Source: Candidatus Glassiibacteriota bacterium
GTDB taxonomy: Bacteria > Gemmatimonadota > Glassbacteria > GWA2-58-10
Assembly: GCA_030604975.1 (NCBI GenBank)
Contig: JAUVUV010000063.1
Coordinates: 1 to 9,028 of the forward strand
Direction of reading: 5' to 3'
Length of the DNA: 9,028 nucleotides
Position 1 is the first letter of the stretch. Each line of letters starts with the position of its first letter. The position numbers and the translations under genes are program-made. Of the stretch, positions 7,065 through 9,028 are shown piece by piece. Below the pieces are notes generated by a model. That model saw nothing but the letters and a program-made list of their open reading frames with translations. It had not been told where the DNA came from and searched no databases.

Positions 7065-7382
7065 TCAACCTTTAATATCTAGCTTTTCGCCTTTTTGCCC
7101 TGGCTGATTCATTCCATCAAGCATCCCGTCCAGCCTGTAAAAACTGTAATTGCCCGACTTCAAAACCCCGGAATATCTCCGGTCGGTGTCAGGATCGGTC
7201 TTGATCGAGTATACCACGCCGGTGACAGGACTTGAAGGGATAAACATGTCAGCGGCTGGACTCTTGACCCCGACCGTTTTCATATCGTCTGCCAGCGCGG
7301 CAAAAGAAGGTTCAATCTTTCTCTGACTGGCTGGCGCGGGCCTGTATATCTGAGTGTTCTGAAAATAAGGAAGCACTCTCAT
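7065..7382 (-). CDS. Unrecognised 105-residue protein embedded in the rod-gene cluster
   Basis: I do not recognise this protein. It is 105 residues, basic, has no cysteine, and no signal peptide or membrane span. The first half is Pro- and Ala-rich ('IYRPAPASQRKIEPSF', 12-27); the second half has a more ordered look, with 'VTGVVYSIKTDPDTDRRYSG' at 53-72 and 'SGNYSFYRLDGMLDG' at 76-90, suggesting beta strands and a short helix. It lies between flgC (89 bases upstream) and fliE (31 bases downstream), a place where most flagellar operons have no gene. GGGAG lies about 11 bases and GGAT about 6 bases before the ATG at 7382. Codon use appears like that of its neighbours. Co-transcription with rod and MS-ring genes suggests a role in basal-body assembly, but this is inference from position only. 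Confidence 0.75.
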   Translation of the reverse strand: MRVLPYFQNTQIYRPAPASQRKIEPSFAALADDMKTVGVKSPAADMFIPSSPVTGVVYSIKTDPDTDRRYSGVLKSGNYSFYRLDGMLDGMNQPGQKGEKLDIKG

Positions 7383-7471
7383 CTTTTATCCGGCTCCCTT
7401 TACTATTAATTTCACCCCCTGCGGATCGGCTTTCATCCGGCAGGCGGGTATATCAGCGAATCAGGTAAACT

Positions 7472-7963
7472 TTATATTTCAAGCGCTTTTTTGGTCATAT
7501 CCTTGATAGCGTTAAGCGCTGTAATATTTGCCTCATAGGCGCGCACGGCGCTGATCATGTCGACCATTTCATTAATCACGTTCACATTGGGTTTGGCCAC
7601 GTATCCCTGCTCGTTGGCGTCGGGATGGGTAGGGTCGTAAACCAGCCGTGGCGGCGACGGGTCCTCGGCTATTTCGACCACTTCGGTGCCGCTGGGCACC
7701 GGCATTATGCCGCGTACCGGCACATCCTTGAAATGGTCCCCGCTTGTGCGTTGAAGTTTGATCTTGTTCTCGATGTACTTCGGAAAGACAGTGGCCGGGG
7801 CTTCCCGTGTCACCACCACTTTGCGGCGGTAAGGACCACCTTCTCTGGTCCTGGTGGTTTCAACATTGGCTATATTCTGGGCGATTGTGTCCATGCGCCG
7901 GCGCTGCGCACTCAAGCCTCTCGCACTGATATTAAGCGAACTGAAAATGCGCTCCAAAGCCAT
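7472..7963 (-). CDS. flgC: Flagellar proximal rod protein FlgC
   Basis: The 163-residue product is a little longer than the 134-150 typical of FlgC. The N-terminal rod/hook motif is at about 8-45 ('SLNISARGLSAQRRRMDTIA', then QNIANVETTRT), with the conserved Asn-Ile-Ala-Asn. The C-terminal signature is at about 108-163: 'VYDPTHPDANEQGYV' (108-122), then 'NVNVINEMVDMISAVRAYEA' (126-145) and 'LNAIKDMTKKALEI' (150-163). The central region (about 60-105) is a variable insert and explains the extra length. FlgC polymerises with FlgB and FlgF as the proximal rod after export. GAGG about 7 bases upstream of the ATG at 7963 supports the start; the gap to flgB is 21 bases. Confidence 0.97.
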   Translation of the reverse strand: MALERIFSSLNISARGLSAQRRRMDTIAQNIANVETTRTREGGPYRRKVVVTREAPATVFPKYIENKIKLQRTSGDHFKDVPVRGIMPVPSGTEVVEIAEDPSPPRLVYDPTHPDANEQGYVAKPNVNVINEMVDMISAVRAYEANITALNAIKDMTKKALEI

Positions 7964-7984
7964 CAGACAACCTCATAATTGAGA

Positions 7985-8410
7985 TTAGGAAGAAACTTCA
8001 CCACGAATTGAACTCCGCAAACCCCTGAAAGTCCGGTTGGTCATCCTGGCGGCGAAATCGAACGCTAGCTGGGCCTTGGCCAGCCGGACCATTTCTTCGT
8101 CTATGTCCACATTGTTGACCCCGGAATGCAGCTCCTGATCTCGTGGCATGTAGGGAACCGGCTCGACATCTTTCACTCTGTCCGCGCCGATCTTGAAATG
8201 CCCGGGGTCGGTTATTTTGCCGGTTAAGCCAGAATCGATTTTCAGGGCCTTTCGCAACTCATCCTCGAATTTGACCTCCATCCGTCGGTAACCATGCGTA
8301 TTGATATTGGCAATGTTGTGGGCAGAAGCTTTCTGGCGCAGGGAGTAGGTATCAAGGCTTTTATACAAAAGCGGCAAATTCGTCTGCTCAAAAAGAAATT
8401 TATTCAGCAT
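7985..8410 (-). CDS. flgB: Flagellar proximal rod protein FlgB
   Basis: Starting at 8410 the product is 141 residues, near the usual 130-140 for FlgB. It carries the rod motif ASAHNIANINTHGYRR (28-43) and 'KFEDELRKAL' (47-56), and the C-terminal family helix 'NNVDIDEEMVRLAKAQLAFD' (99-118) followed by MTNRTFRGLRSSIRG (123-137). FlgB forms the first part of the rod with FlgC. The frame is open upstream to an ATG at 8521, which would add 37 residues of basic/hydrophobic sequence unlike FlgB. The 8410 start is preferred because GGAAGGG lies about 5 bases upstream and the product then begins as FlgB proteins do. It is the first gene of the operon, about 131 bases below the predicted sigma-54 start site. 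Confidence 0.95.
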   Translation of the reverse strand: MLNKFLFEQTNLPLLYKSLDTYSLRQKASAHNIANINTHGYRRMEVKFEDELRKALKIDSGLTGKITDPGHFKIGADRVKDVEPVPYMPRDQELHSGVNNVDIDEEMVRLAKAQLAFDFAARMTNRTFRGLRSSIRGEVSS

Positions 8411-8541
8411 CAAACCCTTCCAATAAAATATTTTAACTAATAATAGTTTTCTAAACAGTGCCTGAAGCTTTGATAACCGTATCACCGGCAAGCTGTTGGT
8501 TTTATACCAGCATACAGCCATGGGCCGGCTGATTCATCCGC
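8411..8541 (-). promoter_or_regulatory. Predicted 5' leader of the flagellar transcript
   Basis: From the inferred sigma-54 start near 8541 to the flgB ATG there are about 131 nt, AT-rich over the last 50 bases. The flgB ribosome binding site GGAAGGG lies at the end. An in-frame ATG at 8521 opens 37 codons that run straight into flgB, but it has no convincing ribosome binding site. I see no riboswitch I can name and only short weak stems (for example TGGT/ACCA). Confidence 0.4.
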
Positions 8542-8551
8542 AGAGCAGAAG

Positions 8552-8567
8552 TGCAACATCCATGCCA
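8552..8567 (-). promoter_or_regulatory. Sigma-54 (-24/-12) promoter for the flagellar operon
   Basis: On the minus strand the sequence TGGCATGGATGTTGCA fits the RpoN consensus TGGCACG-N4-TTGCW with one mismatch (T for C in the -24 element) and exact spacing between the invariant GG and GC. It points toward flgB. By standard spacing the start site is near 8541 (a G), giving a leader of about 131 nt. Sigma-54 promoters need an NtrC-family activator; flagellar examples are FlrC, FlgR and FlbD. None is encoded in the window. Function is predicted, not shown. Confidence 0.8.
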
Positions 8568-8615
8568 CCGGAAATCCTCTTTTTTCCACCCCTAATTATT
8601 ACAATTCAACGTGAC

Positions 8616-8633
8616 TTTTTTCACCGCTGAAAA
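8616..8633. repeat. Short palindrome upstream of the sigma-54 promoter
   Basis: TTTTCA (8618-8623) and TGAAAA (8628-8633) are exact inverted repeats with a 4-base spacer CCGC, centred about 66 bases upstream of the promoter core. Position and symmetry are compatible with a binding site for a dimeric regulator, such as an NtrC-family activator, but a 6-bp AT-rich arm can arise by chance. Confidence 0.25.
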
Positions 8634-9028
8634 TGGTTTTGCCACGCTCAGCTATTCAGACAAAAATCCGGACCGGCGCCTCAACGAGTGATGATAAAAT
8701 CAAAAAGAAATGAAATCGAGCCATTACTTTGCTAAGAGTCAGTTATGCGATTAAATTTTGCCTTAAATTACCCGATGTGTTATATTGTCTTTTTTCTATA
8801 ACATAAATATCATTTACTGATAACTCTTGAATAATCTATAAGCTCAAAATTCACTGTATTATACATAGCGTCATAAATTATGGCCCATAACTACAATTTC
8901 AGATTTAATACATATTGATAGACAATCGTGTTTGAGGAGACAGTAGTCAGAAAATTTATATTTTTCATACTCTATAATATTCGCAGTTATTTAATTCGCT
9001 AAGAATAATATATAACATACCAAACATG
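8634..9028. other. Gene-free upstream region, strongly AT-rich beyond 8700
   Basis: No coding sequence is supportable on either strand. The part up to about 8700 is of mixed composition and holds only a short open stretch of about 33 codons (plus strand, roughly 8596-8691) with no start signal. From 8700 to the edge it is very AT-rich with many stop codons. A TATAAT occurs near 8973 on the plus strand without a matching -35. The ATG at the very end (9026-9028) has no ribosome binding site. Confidence 0.6.

Noticed and set aside
8411..8460. Sigma-70-like promoter close to flgB (TAAAAT near 8427-8432 on the minus strand)
   Set aside because: No -35 hexamer resembling TTGACA at 16-18 bases; the segment is AT-rich, so TATAAT-like hexamers are expected by chance. 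The sigma-54 site is far better.
8596..8691. Plus-strand open stretch of about 33 codons with a GTG at 8611
   Set aside because: No ribosome binding site, no homology I recognise, too short. It could be a gene remnant but nothing beyond composition supports that.
1..9028. CRISPR arrays, tRNA or rRNA genes, insertion sequences, integrases or defence-system genes
   Set aside because: No spaced direct repeats, no cloverleaf or rRNA-like sequence, no transposase or integrase motifs were seen; nearly all coding space is taken by flagellar genes.

Overview
The window is one side of a flagellar locus. Nearly everything between about 8.57 kb and 0.66 kb is a single operon transcribed leftward (minus strand). 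In transcription order it holds flgB, flgC, an unrecognised 105-codon gene, fliE, fliF, fliG, fliH, fliI, fliJ and a membrane-anchored MotE/YlxF-like gene. Together these encode the proximal rod (FlgB, FlgC), the rod-MS-ring adaptor (FliE), the MS ring (FliF), the rotor/switch (FliG), the cytoplasmic export ATPase apparatus (FliH, FliI, FliJ) and a likely stator- or motor-associated accessory protein. All look intact, with family-typical lengths and motifs and short intergenic gaps.

The clearest regulatory signal is a near-consensus sigma-54 (-24/-12) promoter at 8552-8567. It points into the operon and implies a leader of about 131 nt before flgB. At the other end, the MotE-like gene is followed within 60 bases by a long stem flanked by A/T tracts that can act as a terminator in both directions (663-702). 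Beyond it are a possible 43-residue small membrane protein gene (518-649), a strong leftward intrinsic terminator (441-475), an AT-rich gene-free stretch, and the first 24 codons of another leftward gene cut by the window edge (1-74).

The organism cannot be named from this sequence. The gene order (flgBC-fliE-F-G-H-I-J followed by a MotE/YlxF gene) is shared by many non-enteric bacteria. Sigma-54 control of basal-body genes suggests a Gram-negative-type lineage such as a deltaproteobacterial or FCB-group-like bacterium (inference). Coding DNA looks moderately GC-rich, while the two flanks (75-440 and 8700-9028) are clearly AT-rich and seem non-coding.

Most of the window is a conventional flagellar operon. 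The parts worth a second look are the unrecognised gene between flgC and fliE, the small ORF caught between two terminators, the sigma-54 promoter with its long leader, the perfect inverted repeat in the fliJ-motE gap, and the long fliH/fliI overlap.
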